DNA from: Labyrinthula sp. Ha
Lineage: Eukaryota > Sar > Bigyra > Labyrinthulida > Labyrinthulaceae
NCBI GenBank assembly: GCA_015227615.1
Contig: JAALGZ010000007.1
Coordinates: 992,001 to 1,056,000, forward strand
Reading direction: 5' to 3'
DNA: 64,000 bases
Both the position numbers and the translations under genes were made by a program. Shown here in pieces: positions 38,300 through 50,077 of the stretch (position 1 is its first letter; each line of letters starts with the position of its first letter). Below the pieces are notes generated by a model. It saw only the letters and a program-made list of their open reading frames with translations. It made no database searches and had not been told where the DNA came from.

Positions 38300-39991
38300 T
38301 GCAGTTTTGACAATTGATTCCGTTATTAATGTAACGGTATAAAGTCTATCCTTAGCAAAATGATTGTTTTCTTATCGATAGGCATGACTAATTAGTGCTA
38401 GTTTTTGGGCAATTAGCTTGATATATATATATTTATAAGTAGTCAGATATCGCCGTAGAATTAATAGACTTGTCCAATTATATACTTTACATTCAACTAA
38501 AATGCAAAAGAACAAAGGTATTTAGCTGTTGCAAAATTCTTCTTAGTGACATAAATCACTAATGCACAAGGTTTTGTTGAAAATTGTTGCTCTCAGGAGT
38601 GTTTGTCGTCTTCCAGTTACTAGGTCTAAACTTGATGAGGATTAAGTCTTAACTGTCTACAATTAACCTCCGTAGAAATATTAGTTCGAGAGCAACGCAT
38701 TCGGTCTTAGCTGGCAAAACCATTAATCGCCTTATCACAGTTTAAATACATGATGGGAAACCTTCCCACTCTTAGTTTAACCTGATTTTACTAATGGAAA
38801 CAACTTGCCAATTTTTGACTGATTAATGAACCTACAAAACTCACACCATCTACATCTTATGAACCATAAAATCCTTCTTTTTCAGAACCATCGGGGGATG
38901 GTTCATCCACGGCTCTGAGGAGTTGCATCGTTGGCTCCATGATCAACATTTCACCGTTTATACAATAAACTATTCCTTGCCAGTTCAAATCAAAAACTTA
39001 TTTTGGGCCAAGCCACCAGCAAACGAGTTACTCATTCAATAGTGAAGACTAAAGAAAAAGAATACGGAAAACAAAACCAATATTCCTGTGCAGTCTCCAA
39101 ATAGTTAGCGTCTTGTGTCGTCGGAGCATGTAAGTTACCGAAATGTACATGACCTGAACTAAGTCTGACCTTGGGGTCTGGGATAAGAAAACTCCATCTT
39201 CCAGTATCCAAAACGGCAAGTGAACAAAGTGTCTTTAACTATAGGTCCATCCAGTTGATCATTTTTTGCAGTATTTCACCAATAACTATAAGCACGATAT
39301 TTTTTTTAAGGAACCTGAATAAAAGCCTCCGAACTAAGCTATAGCAGATTTGTTAACTATCTGTTAGGGGTACTCAAGATTTTAAAATGATAATTTGCCA
39401 CTAGTATTAACACCTTCGTAAATATCACTCGAAGGGATTGCTAATCTCCAACAACATATCTTTGTCAAGATTTTGGTGTAGCTAGAAGCAATTGCATCTA
39501 TTACTCCTATTGTTATTATATACGGAGAATCCTCTCAATTTTGTTGCATCAAAGAAAAAAACTCTTCCCAATATTGAAACTGTTTGATGTCGACTTGTTA
39601 TAGGAGCAAAAAATTATGTTTGGATATTTTGCCCTAGCATCAACACAACAATAAACGGGTTGAAGAAAATGGAAAAAAATAAGGCGTTCCTTATTACATC
39701 ATTAATATCATTTAACTGGTTTCAGTTTCGTAGCTTTACTAATTGGAAATTAACAAGTTTCTGGATTGGATTCAATGTTTGATGCAATGTACTCATTCCA
39801 AGGGCTTGCGGTTTTATCTGAGAAAAATCATTACTTGCACTCCTCTTTGTATGTTTTTAGTTAATATCTCCTTCATCTCATGGGGAGGGCGGGATTAACA
39901 CTAAGAACTGAAACTGACTGGTCATATACTATCAGCGAATGTTCCTCTTAGCAGAACTATTCTTGGGTGGGTTATTGTTAGATTGTAACTT

Positions 39992-40837
39992 ATGTACATG
40001 ATTAGAAAGGAACATTTCATGTTCCGAAAGATCTCCCTTCATGACTGGTTGACACAAGTTCCAGAAATTAAAAACTTTGATCACTTAAAACAAACGGCTG
40101 ATGATTTTAAGCGCCTGTCTCAAACACTCGTTTTAAATATTTCTTTTGGAAGATTTGTGGCGGTGAACTTTTTTTCTTGTCTTTCCTTGTTCCCATTCCT
40201 TGTTAGCAGACTCCATTGCACCTGAATGAATTATTTGGAAAAGGCTGAAATCAATAGCAACAGGTTTAGCTATTTTAAATTAAATAACTTAGATGACATT
40301 TTCTACTTAGTAAAACATCCGAGAAGATTTATACCTATGTTCATTTTCGAAATCAAATCACGTTGTCTATATTTTCAGCAAATACTACTTAAAGCCATAA
40401 AAGTATATCATTGTGAAGTATTAGTCGCTCTAGAGAGATCTGCACAGTCGATTTTCAAACCCGTTTAATACAAAATCACAACAGGTCACAAGAAATTATA
40501 GAATGTGGCGCTGTGGAAAGAAATGATTGTAAGTTGCGCTTCAGTTTCCACTTTCCATGTAGTAGTTAATACCTTATGCATGAAATTAAGTTTTTATGTT
40601 ACAGCGCAGGTCTACTTTGATTTTTCCTTGAGTAGCTGCATTTTGGAGCAACTTATCATAACGTTTAATCAAATGAAATATTTCAGAAACAAAACTCGCT
40701 GTCACCATTCATTCAAAAGGATAAGTGAGATTCTTCGAATCTATGTATTAAGGAGGTTTTGCAATGGTAACATACCCATAAGTAGTAAGGGTTGTATCAT
40801 TTCTACTCGAAGAGTGCTCAATTTCAACCCTGAATGA
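39992..40837 (+). pseudogene. Decayed protein-coding frame of unknown origin
   Basis: One plus-strand frame runs for about 280 codons with only a few stops, where an AT-rich random frame would be expected to contain about twenty. It includes MFRKISLHDWLTQVPEI and NNLDDIFYLVKHPRRF-type segments with ordinary amino-acid composition. I recognise no family. Either this is a dead gene or mobile-element protein, or it is a multi-exon gene I could not resolve; tiny introns did not give a clean open frame when I tried the most pyrimidine-rich candidate. No initiation context or neighbouring part supports a working gene. Confidence 0.35.
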
Positions 40838-42634
40838 GAATTTGTAGATTGAGCTCAACAAAAAGTTATTTAGTTATGAAAATTTCATCTAACCTAGATG
40901 GTTTCTATGTGTAGACGATAAACTACACATTGAAACTAAGTATTGCATTTTCTCAAAGCAATAGTGACTAAAACCATACCCCTGCCTTCAAGTCCTGTCG
41001 TTTACTATTCACATGTTTTCAAAGATGTTCACAATTTATCCTAGAAGATACATTGCACGATAAAAATGACAGAGCTTAGTGGAGGCTTGAATACTACTTA
41101 TCAATTTCTGGAAGTACAATGTCAGGGGAAATAGTGAGTCTTAAATTATATAAAAAAACTTGTCCCTTACTTTTATTTTGCGCTTAGTATTAGTGCGTTT
41201 ATGTCACACCCATGTCGTTTACATTTGAGCCTGAATGCAGAGTAAAATGAGCAATCAATATATATATATATATTTACTTAGTTCCATTCTTTACAAGTTA
41301 GTAAGGTACAAAACTTTGAAGATGTGTGCTGTCTCTTATAGCTCAGAATAGCTATATATGCAGATAGATGAAATTTGAGCTTCCTAAAATTAACTGTAAA
41401 GAACCAAAAAAGGTATATTGAAAGAACAAGGAGTTTGATATATCTAATATTGCTTCGTACAATCTCTTTTATTCCAGGAATATTTTAATAAATCGGATCT
41501 AAAGATCTTAACAAGGTATCAATATATCATAGGTTGTTTACACAATCAGAATTCAAGAATGTTATTTTGATCATAGTAGCGTATCCATGTATATTAACTC
41601 TCCCTCCTTTGACATACAACGTAATATTAGCATAAAATAAGATAACCATGTGAAGAGGGAAAATCAGCAGGAAATATTGAATAGAATTTTAAATTAATGC
41701 ATTTAAAAACAGGATTTGTCTCACTAAACTACCACACCATTCATTGGACTTATCACAACTAATTATCGAAGGGAATTAACAAACTATTCAACAAGGTTTC
41801 TTCGGTTATTCATAGCAATTATACTCATATCCAGCTCTTTTAGTTTCACATCAAACTTATGACCTTTTAGCTTTTAGGCGTAAAGCCTGTTAATATTCAT
41901 GTAGGCTGTAGAAATTGAGTTTTCCCATGAGGTTAATCTGTGTTGGAGTGTTATTCAATCCGATGAAGAGAAAAATAAACATCGAGTAGAAAAATTAAGG
42001 TATCTGCAATGTTTAATAAAACCACATCAGACTGCAATGTGCTGTATATTACAAAGAAACTGAAATAAAATATAGTGTTGTGGAAGAGCTTCTTAGTAGT
42101 TATAATTTTAAGTATGAAATGTTTGAAACCTAAGTTCACTACAGAGGAATGGCAGATAGTGTGCTGAACACAATGGTAAACATCTTCATGTTTTACATTA
42201 AGCATATTCCCCGATCATTTTACGTACTCACAGCTTCCTGGCGTAGTTATTTTCTGCTACTACCTCGTACAAACACAATTCTCACCTCAGATGCGAACAT
42301 AATTTTGTGCCTTCTTCTGATCCAAATATATGTGGCCACAAAGATTCTTTCTAAGCACATGCGCATTAAATCATCTGAAGATGCACAGTCAGTGTTTAAG
42401 AATAGCAACTCATAGAACTTAGTTTCAATATGATATCAGCACATTTGCTGCTGATAAGTGCCGTCATGTTTATAGTTTTGATACAACAGTCTATAGAAAC
42501 ACTCAATTTTCACGAAGGCACTCAATAAAGATTTCTATATTTTTAAAAGGAATTAAATTATGTTGTCGTGCACGCCATCTACTATGTTTCTCGATTTCAA
42601 ACGAACGCATTTACACAAATGTTAATCATTAATA

Positions 42635-43489
42635 CTATACATGGACATTTCCTGCAAGAATGTTCAAAATATCAGCTGGAAACTCTATTTTCTGTTCAAA
42701 GCTAAGCTTCTTCAGCGTCCCATTTTTTTCCAAACTCTTTTCCAACTTCTTCCAAAATTCCTCATTTAACAGTTCAAAAGAATGTTTAGCCCTAAAGTAA
42801 AATGAAACAAACTGTGTACAATGTCAATCTTGCAAGTGTTTTTGAGACCTTTCCATGAAGCAGCGTAAATAAAGTTCTTTCAAAAACCTTTAAACTCTCA
42901 TGAACATTCCAAATAGAAACCACATTCAGTCCTTCATGTTCCGATATTGCTTGTGCAATAAATTTTACAGCATAGTCATCCATATTGCAATAAATCCTAA
43001 ATTGATTATAGTTTAGAAAGTACTCTATATGCTTTAGGTTTGGTTGCACGTTCAAAATTCTGGGAATAAACTTGTAATCTGGAATAGTAACCTCTTCTCC
43101 CACACTAACATAATAAAAGTTAAAAAAAAAAATCTACATAATCTGCTTTAACTCAATTTGATTCAGTACCTCTACCGCATTTGACAACCCGCCATGATGA
43201 AAACTAAAATGATACGAGGAATTACAAGCTTACACAAATCCTATTAACTTCGTGCATCTTCTCACAGCAGCTACAATTTCGCTTGGTTTTCTCTGGGAAT
43301 CCCAATAGTGAAACCTAGGAAATAATCCAACACTTAAAGAGATACATTATATGTTCAACTTGGTCTAGTTCCTCTGTCTCAGTACAAAACTTGTCAAAAT
43401 CATCCTTGAACCTTATCATACATAGTTTTTCTAAGGATAAAAGAAGTCTTCTATTTACTATTTTGTGAATATGAAGGAGGGGAAAACAT
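42635..43489 (-). CDS. Orphan six-exon gene, possibly leucine-rich-repeat-like
   Basis: Six exons (43489-43459, 43430-43346, 43314-43234, 43203-43138, 43104-42820, 42791-42635) separated by introns of 28, 31, 30, 33 and 28 nt, all GT...AG, give an uninterrupted 234-residue protein beginning MFSPPSYSQN and ending LAGNVHV. Every junction keeps the frame, and each intron would stop or shift it if retained. Leucine/isoleucine spacing in VRRCTKLIGFVFHHGG, VQPNLKHIEYFLNY and EKNGTLKKLSFEQ suggests a leucine-rich-repeat-like solenoid, but no unit fits the canonical LxxLxLxxN consensus well. No signal peptide or membrane span is seen. I do not recognise the family. Just upstream (43549-43567) lies a doubled TAACCGTTAACC motif. 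Confidence 0.72.
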
Positions 43490-45081
43490 TTCTTCTGTTT
43501 TTCGTTTGGGAACGACTTATCTTCTTCCCGGAAAACCGTGTGTACAGAGTTAACCGTTAACCGTAACTATTTAACGCACCAGTGTTAAACGGATATATTT
43601 TCAATGGGTTTGAGAGTGGAAAATATTTTGGGCAGAAGATAGTTTGATAATGAAGTGGCGTTCTTGGTGTATTGTATGAAGAATAAAAGTTAAGTGTTAG
43701 GAAAGAAGTTTGACTTTATTTGCATTAGGTTGTGTGAAAGCAACATGAAACATAGTTTGCAGAGCGGGTCCTATACTGAGTTAGATTGAGCAGAGGTTTT
43801 CCCTAGAGTCAAGAAAAAGTTTACTGCTCCGTGTAGAGATCGACATTGTATAGTAGAATTATTTAGGTAGGGGAGCTAGTTTGTTTCCAGATTTTCCTGA
43901 TGTACATTATTCATTTAAGCTTTAGTCATAGAGAGTAAACAAAGCAGCTCTTTCGAGAGTACTTTTGCCGTAGTCGTAATCCTATCTAACCCAGTTTCTG
44001 TCAATTCAAGTATTCAAATTAAATATTAAACTTGCAAATCAAGTAACGAACGATCAGTCTTACGCTAGTGAAATCGTTTCAATAATAATTTTGTTGTCTG
44101 CGTGATAGTTTATAAAAGGGCTTCATAAATGAACTAAAATCTGTTTTAAATAACTCCTATATAAAAGAAATAATATATTGGTTAACTGATGAACAGTCCT
44201 TTCATACCTTTAACTTAATATTATTTGCTTAGTAAGCAATGTGAGCTATATTTAAAACAACTACTTTCTATTATCCCAAAGTTCACCATGTAACCACATT
44301 GCTTTATGCAAAGTTTGTTCGCTTCAATCAGAAAGAACTAAGCGAAAAGAATTTTAACATATGACAAGAACACGTTTTGAGAGAAATTAAATATATTCAG
44401 TGTCGAATATTTCCTGCAACAAAAACACAAATAATGCAAAGCTACAGCAAGAATGCACGAGCAGAGCAATTTTTATTGATTATCAGATTATTTTCGAAGG
44501 GTTTTGCTATCATTCTAGGATCAAACAAAGCCTAGAAACTCAAAAGAAATAATCTCATCTCAAGATTACACGGAAGAAAAACGCTATTTTTACCAAGAAA
44601 AGCGACAAAACTTCCCAGTTTTATTTGTTGAAACTATATTCAGCAGCTTATGCGTAATGATGATAACCTCTTCTTTCTTCGTAACGATTGCAACCCAAGA
44701 CAGCATATCTTAATATTTGGATCGGACTGTACAACGCTCAGTCTCCACCATAATGTTAGTTCTTAAACAAGATTTCTTTTCTCGTCCTTTCTTCAAAAGA
44801 AGTCATTTATTAATGTTTCGTGTTTATCTTAATATGGAATTACCATTTAGAGAGCTTGTTTGACTTCGATAAACGTGATATCTTCTTCCCAGCAATTTCA
44901 GATGCTTGACCGAACGCGAATGGATTATGACAATTTTTTTCTTGACTTTGCAAGCTGGAACTTAATACACTATAATCCCAACAGTATTAAGTTAGTTAGT
45001 CATGATGTATCAACTCACGACCTCTAGAAAAGGAAGTGACGAAAAACTTTCTCCTCGTTCGAAACAACAATAGAAAACGAA
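43490..45081. other. Intergenic between divergent genes
   Basis: About 1.6 kb between the orphan six-exon gene (leftward) and the first 7TM gene (rightward). GTTAACCGTTAACCGTAAC at 43549-43567 is two overlapping copies of TAACCGTTA-like sequence, 60-78 bp upstream of the orphan gene's start, resembling Myb-type sites (core AACNG). No further gene was seen. Confidence 0.4.
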
Positions 45082-46164
45082 ATGGGGAAAGAGTGTTTTG
45101 AGGTTAATAATTTAGGACCCTGTGGATTTGGTGGTACATGTGAGATAACAGATCTAAACGAGACAAATGGTTTAGATGAAGTTTGTCGATGCTTCAAAGG
45201 GTGGCGACAATCCAAGGAGATGGCGATTTTCTTTTTAGATGAACAAGACATTGGAGAGGAAGGAATCGCTCTTTGTCAAGAACACGTACTTGCAACACAA
45301 TCAATTTATTGTTTGATACTGTTGACCACAATAATTGCTCTTGGATCACAGTTTTTGTCTCTCAGAAAAAAACAACAAATACTTCGGATTTGGCCCTTTC
45401 TTCTTGGAAACTTACTTCAAATTAGTTTTGCTGTGTATAAGTTAGTTGATCCGGTGGATGCTGTACTTGGGTTGAATCTGAGGTTTACATTCCTAGTGGC
45501 AAACTCAATACTCTTTTTTCTTATATCAATGATAATATTTTTTGAGAAGTATATTTCATATATAATTCGCTGTACCATGATGAGAACCCATGGCATAATT
45601 AAAGCGGCCCAGCAACATAGAAAACAAACACCTGTTGTTATTGTGTATGATATCTTGATCTGCCAGGCATTATGGTGTGCTGGCTTTTTAACACGGCCGC
45701 AAAATTATGCAGCTATAAGAATCGTTTTCTCGTTGTTCATTCTCAGAATTGTATATACTGGTGTTTTATTATATGTTTTATATGGGATTTTGATAAAAGA
45801 TATGAAAATGTTTCTGTCATTGGAAGTTCCCACTACTGCCGCCTCAGTAAGAAATGAGGAAAGAGAAGAAAAGAGACGCATTGTGTCAAAAACTGTAGTT
45901 CGAATTATTGTTCTTAGAAGAATTTCTATGTGTTTGGTCATCTTCTGTTTCTTTTTCTGGTTTCTACCCTCAGTTTTTGACATTTTGCTGTATTACTTTG
46001 GGTACTCTTTCACAATGGTAATGCTAATCTGGAATATTATTTCTATTACTTCAATAAGAGCTCGTGCAGTCAAGCTTAAGAAAAAAGGCAAATCTGCACT
46101 TAGACAAACAAAACTTCTAAAAACTAGTTCCCAGCAGGATGAACACACAGCTATCAGAGTTTAG
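45082..46164 (+). CDS. Cys-rich N-terminus seven-transmembrane protein, paralogue A
   Basis: A 360-residue intronless gene. Residues 1-65 hold six cysteines (5, 14, 20, 35, 37, 65) with an EGF-like ending CxCFKGW and a possible N-glycosylation site (NET at 26-28). Seven hydrophobic segments follow at about 68-92, 101-122, 128-156, 182-203, 210-236, 270-297 and 303-325, then a basic, Ser/Thr-containing tail. The topology fits a receptor-like protein with the Cys-rich part outside and the basic tail inside. No classical GPCR signature (DRY, NPxxY) is visible and I cannot assign a class. No signal peptide precedes the Cys-rich region. The neighbour at 48047-49120 shares the same cysteine pattern and topology, so the pair arose by duplication. 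Ligand and signalling route are unknown. Confidence 0.82.
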   Translation: MGKECFEVNNLGPCGFGGTCEITDLNETNGLDEVCRCFKGWRQSKEMAIFFLDEQDIGEEGIALCQEHVLATQSIYCLILLTTIIALGSQFLSLRKKQQILRIWPFLLGNLLQISFAVYKLVDPVDAVLGLNLRFTFLVANSILFFLISMIIFFEKYISYIIRCTMMRTHGIIKAAQQHRKQTPVVIVYDILICQALWCAGFLTRPQNYAAIRIVFSLFILRIVYTGVLLYVLYGILIKDMKMFLSLEVPTTAASVRNEEREEKRRIVSKTVVRIIVLRRISMCLVIFCFFFWFLPSVFDILLYYFGYSFTMVMLIWNIISITSIRARAVKLKKKGKSALRQTKLLKTSSQQDEHTAIRV

Positions 46165-48046
46165 AAGCTACGTTTTATGTTTTATATCTGAAATAAACTG
46201 AGGAGTTTCATCATAATAAAGGATAGTGCCTTTAGTTAACTTATTATCTTTAATCCATTACACCTGAGGTCATTTATTTTACTTTTCCCTCACGCGATTC
46301 ATGCTAATTTTTACTAAGATACTGATCTACTGCTCCCAAGGGGTGCTTCTAGATATTAGCCAGTAACAATAGTCGCATAAGTTATTATATACAGTGACCA
46401 CGCAGGATTTGCTATTCAGTCTCCCTATCCGAGAGTACAAGTAGCTAATCAGTACATAAATTGAGAAATAATAATAACTATAGTATGAACTGTCTCCAAG
46501 ACCGGTAAAGGGTGTCAGAAAATATTGTTAATAGAACTAGCTTTAAGTTTATCAATTAGGGCTTATACTATATAGGTTGTGGATATGATTTCTCATACAA
46601 CAAAGGCCATGATGTAATTACTCTCTATATCTTCCATCATCGGAGTAGGCTCACAGTTTCTCTCCTATTCTGTTGATCTTAAATACGCTCTCCTATAAAA
46701 TCTAGAGCCGTTAGAACTCAAACAGGCAGAATTGCTTTGCACTGTTGTTGAAGAAGCTATGAACTGAACTAATTTAAGAGTGCTCTAGGGCTTTCAAAAA
46801 CTAACCTGAATATCAATAACTTTTAGGGAATTCTTAGTGCGATGTAATAGGTTTCTGCACTTCATTTTATTTCTAGCATCGAAAAGTTGCCGTGGGTTGG
46901 TACATTACTATAACATTTATTCTGTTGTCGTGCGTTACGTTGCTTCTTAAAGTTTTATGATGCTTGATTTGTTTCTTGAACTAGAGCCCTGCATTTTATT
47001 TAGTAAGAATTGCATGAGTAACGAAAAGATACAATCGGTACTTATATAAAAAGGCAGAGTTGAGTAGCTTGTGTCAGCTTTGTTGAAGTAACTTTCAAGG
47101 ACACACTTTTCAGCACGTGGGTGACTTCTATGCAGTTATAGGCTCCACTAAAAGGAAGAAAACAGGGTTTCTCTCAATCTCCTTGCTCGACATTTAGTAT
47201 GACGTTATAGTAGCTGACATTATTTTTAACAAAAAAAGATTGGTAGAAATAATGACAAAATTTCACTGCTACAACTCCTAAAGTAAAAAATTCTTGAGAG
47301 AGGATCGGGGCACATCCCAGTCTTGTCAATAACAATAGTTGTTGCTATAGGAAGATGCCTACAACGAGAGAGCAGTAAATACCCATCAATTTTTGCCATT
47401 CTTGAAACTATGAGTCACTTATTCTTCAAATGAAAATCTTATTTCCCGTTAATTGTCAATATGTTACCAAATTAGTCGGGTGCATGTCAGAATCAATCAA
47501 TAAGAAAAATATAACTAAAAATTTCTTTACAAGGCTATAAACACATAATATGTTATATCTAACCCTAGGTACCTCTCTCTTACAATTCAAGTTTGGTATA
47601 TCCCTAGACAAATCTTTAGAATACCTTCAATAGTTGAACAAGAAAAAAACACCTTCAAATAAGATGTCATCTCTCTTTCAAAACATCTAAGAAATGTCTA
47701 GCTTCTTTGTTTTTCTCAACTAGATTATCCCATGTCACTGCCTTTTGAGCATAACACAACTCCGTAACATGTACACAGGGTTTGCTCCTCCCTATATACT
47801 ATTTCTTACTCAGAATCATTGAGGCACTTTAACGTTAGAGATATGGTACATTTCTAATAAATAATAAGTACCGTTAATTAACGTTTGGTCTGATATGTAA
47901 TTTGGTCGGAGTTTTATTCAGTGGTAAATTCGCGATAAATATTATCTTCCATGGCTAAATATACACTGGATAAAGTGTAACTTTATTACATTATATTGAC
48001 AAACTTAGTAACATAAACAACTAGAAGCTCTGGACAGAAAATAATA
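46165..48046. other. Intergenic between the two 7TM paralogues
   Basis: About 1.9 kb with no supported gene, repeat or RNA. It separates the two same-strand paralogues and should contain the promoter of paralogue B. Confidence 0.5.
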
Positions 48047-49120
48047 ATGTGTGAAACTTTTAGTGGAAATATTTGTGGTTTAGGTACTTGTGAGTTAAAT
48101 ATATCAACACAAGAAGAATTCTGCAGCTGTTTTGGTAGTTGGGAAAGTTCGCCAGAATTGACTTTCCAATTTGGTTCTGGTCTAAACAAAACTGCTTTCG
48201 CATGTATAAGAAATTCTGGTGCGTTATTTTCTATCTGGTCTTTAACTTTCCTCATTACAATTTCAGGGTTAACTTTACATCTATCTTCAATGAGGAGACC
48301 TTCTCAATTAAAACGAGCTTTACCTTACATTCTCTTTGTTTCCAGTGGTGCCACAATATCAGTCCTGCGAGTTGTTGATGCACTTTCTCAAAATACTCGT
48401 TTCCCATTAGGTGTTGATCTTTGGGTCAATCTCTTAACAGCACTTTCTTTTTTTACTCTTTCAATGTCTCACGCTATATTTAATTACAAATTTTTAAGTT
48501 CACAGTATAAGACTTTACATGTGAAAGGAAATGTTTTTGTTCTTAAGCTTCGAGCTGTTCAATATATTTCATATTTATTATGGGTAGTTAGTGCAATACT
48601 TTCAGTGTGTCTTGCGTGTATAAATTTAGTAAACAAAGATAAAAAAGAACTATTTTTTAGAGCTGTGAATTTACTATCTGGAGTATCAATTATTTCACAT
48701 GGTCTTTTATTATTTGTAGGTGCAACTTTTTTACTTGGAGATTACAAAACAATTATTGAGTTTTCTAATGTGGAAAGTGAAAGAGTGAGAATAACAAAAA
48801 TAGCAAGAAATATAAAAAAGACAAGAAATTGTACTATGTTGAGTTGTATTCTCAATGGTGCATTATTAGCATCAATTTTCTTTTCTGAAGTTGCTCTGAG
48901 AGTATTTCAATATACTTATGCTATCTTTTTCATATCTTCTGTTTCTGCAACAATGATAAATTTGTATTATTTTAAGAAGAACTTGAAACTTAGACATCCA
49001 CCTTCTCACATAAATAATGGTTCGAGTGGTGCGAAAAAACTTTATTCAAAGAGTAATAGACATTTAACAACCTGGCAAGCAGATAAAGGAAACTTGACTT
49101 CTGAGAGGATTCATACTTAA
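48047..49120 (+). CDS. Cys-rich N-terminus seven-transmembrane protein, paralogue B
   Basis: A 357-residue intronless gene. Cysteines at 2, 10, 15, 26, 28 and 53 reproduce the spacing of paralogue A, again ending in CxCF..W, and NKT (47-49) and NIS (18-20) are possible glycosylation sites. Seven hydrophobic segments follow at about 56-80, 90-108, 122-145, 170-192, 203-228, 262-285 and 290-310, then a polar tail. Identity to A is low outside the cysteine frame, so the duplication is old. The first cysteine is residue 2, so the true start may be upstream: the frame is open back to 48017 but has no earlier ATG and no visible signal-peptide exon. It ends 76 bp from the convergent eIF3j gene. Receptor-like role inferred only. 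Confidence 0.8.
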   Translation: MCETFSGNICGLGTCELNISTQEEFCSCFGSWESSPELTFQFGSGLNKTAFACIRNSGALFSIWSLTFLITISGLTLHLSSMRRPSQLKRALPYILFVSSGATISVLRVVDALSQNTRFPLGVDLWVNLLTALSFFTLSMSHAIFNYKFLSSQYKTLHVKGNVFVLKLRAVQYISYLLWVVSAILSVCLACINLVNKDKKELFFRAVNLLSGVSIISHGLLLFVGATFLLGDYKTIIEFSNVESERVRITKIARNIKKTRNCTMLSCILNGALLASIFFSEVALRVFQYTYAIFFISSVSATMINLYYFKKNLKLRHPPSHINNGSSGAKKLYSKSNRHLTTWQADKGNLTSERIHT

Positions 49121-49196
49121 TGGAGTAATATAGAAACCTTGTGAATAACCAAGCACTTCAAAGTTGGTTTGAAAAGTAGTTTAGCACAATCAACTT

Positions 49197-50077
49197 CTAC
49201 ATAAAGTCATCGTACTGATCGTAATCAGCATATTTATCGTATCCTCCTCCTGCACTGTCTCCTAACACTCCACCACGTTCCATTTTAATTGTAGGTTTAC
49301 CTGCTTTCTTCTTTTTTTTGGTTAACGTTTTTTTCACTTTGGTGTTCTTCACTACAGCTAAAACATTTTCCACCTCAGCTAAATCCTCGTAGTTCATAAT
49401 TCGGCCTGCATGTCGGACAATGTCTTTCATAAATTCTTTCACATCTTTATCCTTTCCATCTAACTCTATTCTTTTAGCTACTGCTTCTGCAAAGTTTTTA
49501 TAATCCTTGAACTTTTTTAGGTCGAAGCGATTAAGCACTGAAAGGAATCCATCGACAGATGTGTCTAAGATTGGCTTGGCTCCAACGTTTCTTGTATGGT
49601 TCGTTCCTTCGTTGTCTTCCGTGCCCATGTTTGATCCAGATATCCCACCTGAAAAAAGCTCTTCGGTTAGTTTATTATCTTGCTCTTCAACTAACTTTTG
49701 AATGCGCAACTTTTCTGCCATTTTTTCTTCCTCTGTTAATGCTTCAGACTTTAAAGCCGCTTCCTCTTCTAATCTTCGTATTTCTTCTTTCTGTTTCTCT
49801 ATCTCTTTTTTGGATTTCTATTTAAAAATAACAATAATTCATACTTTCTTAGCAACTATTCTTTGTGTTTTATTTGGGTTGCTACGTGGCTGTTCAAAAA
49901 CCTCATCTTTGTCTGACTCCACTACTTCCTGGTCGTCATCAGAAAAGGCAGGTTGGTTATTACTATCTTCCTGCACGTCACTACAGATATAAAGAAACAT
50001 TTTTGACATACTCCGGCACATCCCACTCATCGTCCTCTAAATATTAAGAAAAATAAAATTATTCTACCCCACGACAT
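49197..50077 (-). CDS. EIF3J: Translation initiation factor eIF3 subunit J, three tiny introns
   Basis: Exons 50077-50068, 50036-50012, 49980-49845 and 49817-49197 (introns 31, 31 and 27 nt) give 263 residues, very near the human 258. The spliced start MSWEDDEWDVPDD matches the acidic, Trp-rich opening of eIF3j; the first exon is only 10 nt. The middle has a Lys/Glu coiled coil (KKEIEKQKEEIRRLEEE), a FLSVLNRFDLKKFKDYKNFAEAV segment matches the family core, and the end has the basic KKTLTKKKKKAGKPTIKMERGG stretch followed by the acidic, aromatic tail YDQYDDFM. Family knowledge: eIF3j binds the 40S decoding centre and helps recruit and recycle subunits in the cytosol. The second intron starts with GTATGT. 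Convergent with 7TM paralogue B. Confidence 0.9.

Larger units (their letters stand above)
37864..42634. other. Gene desert with a decayed open frame and short repeats
   Basis: About 4.8 kb without a supported intact gene. It holds a near-perfect hairpin at 38278-38299, a long, mostly open decayed frame at 39992-40837, and an (AT)n run at 41258-41273 (first two as separate entries). Small open frames at 42149-42415 (plus) and 41951-42205 (minus) overlap each other and show no domain. Confidence 0.5.

Noticed and set aside
42149-42415. 88-residue plus-strand frame starting MADSVLNTM
   Set aside because: Overlaps an equally long minus-strand frame; neither shows a domain or neighbouring exon.
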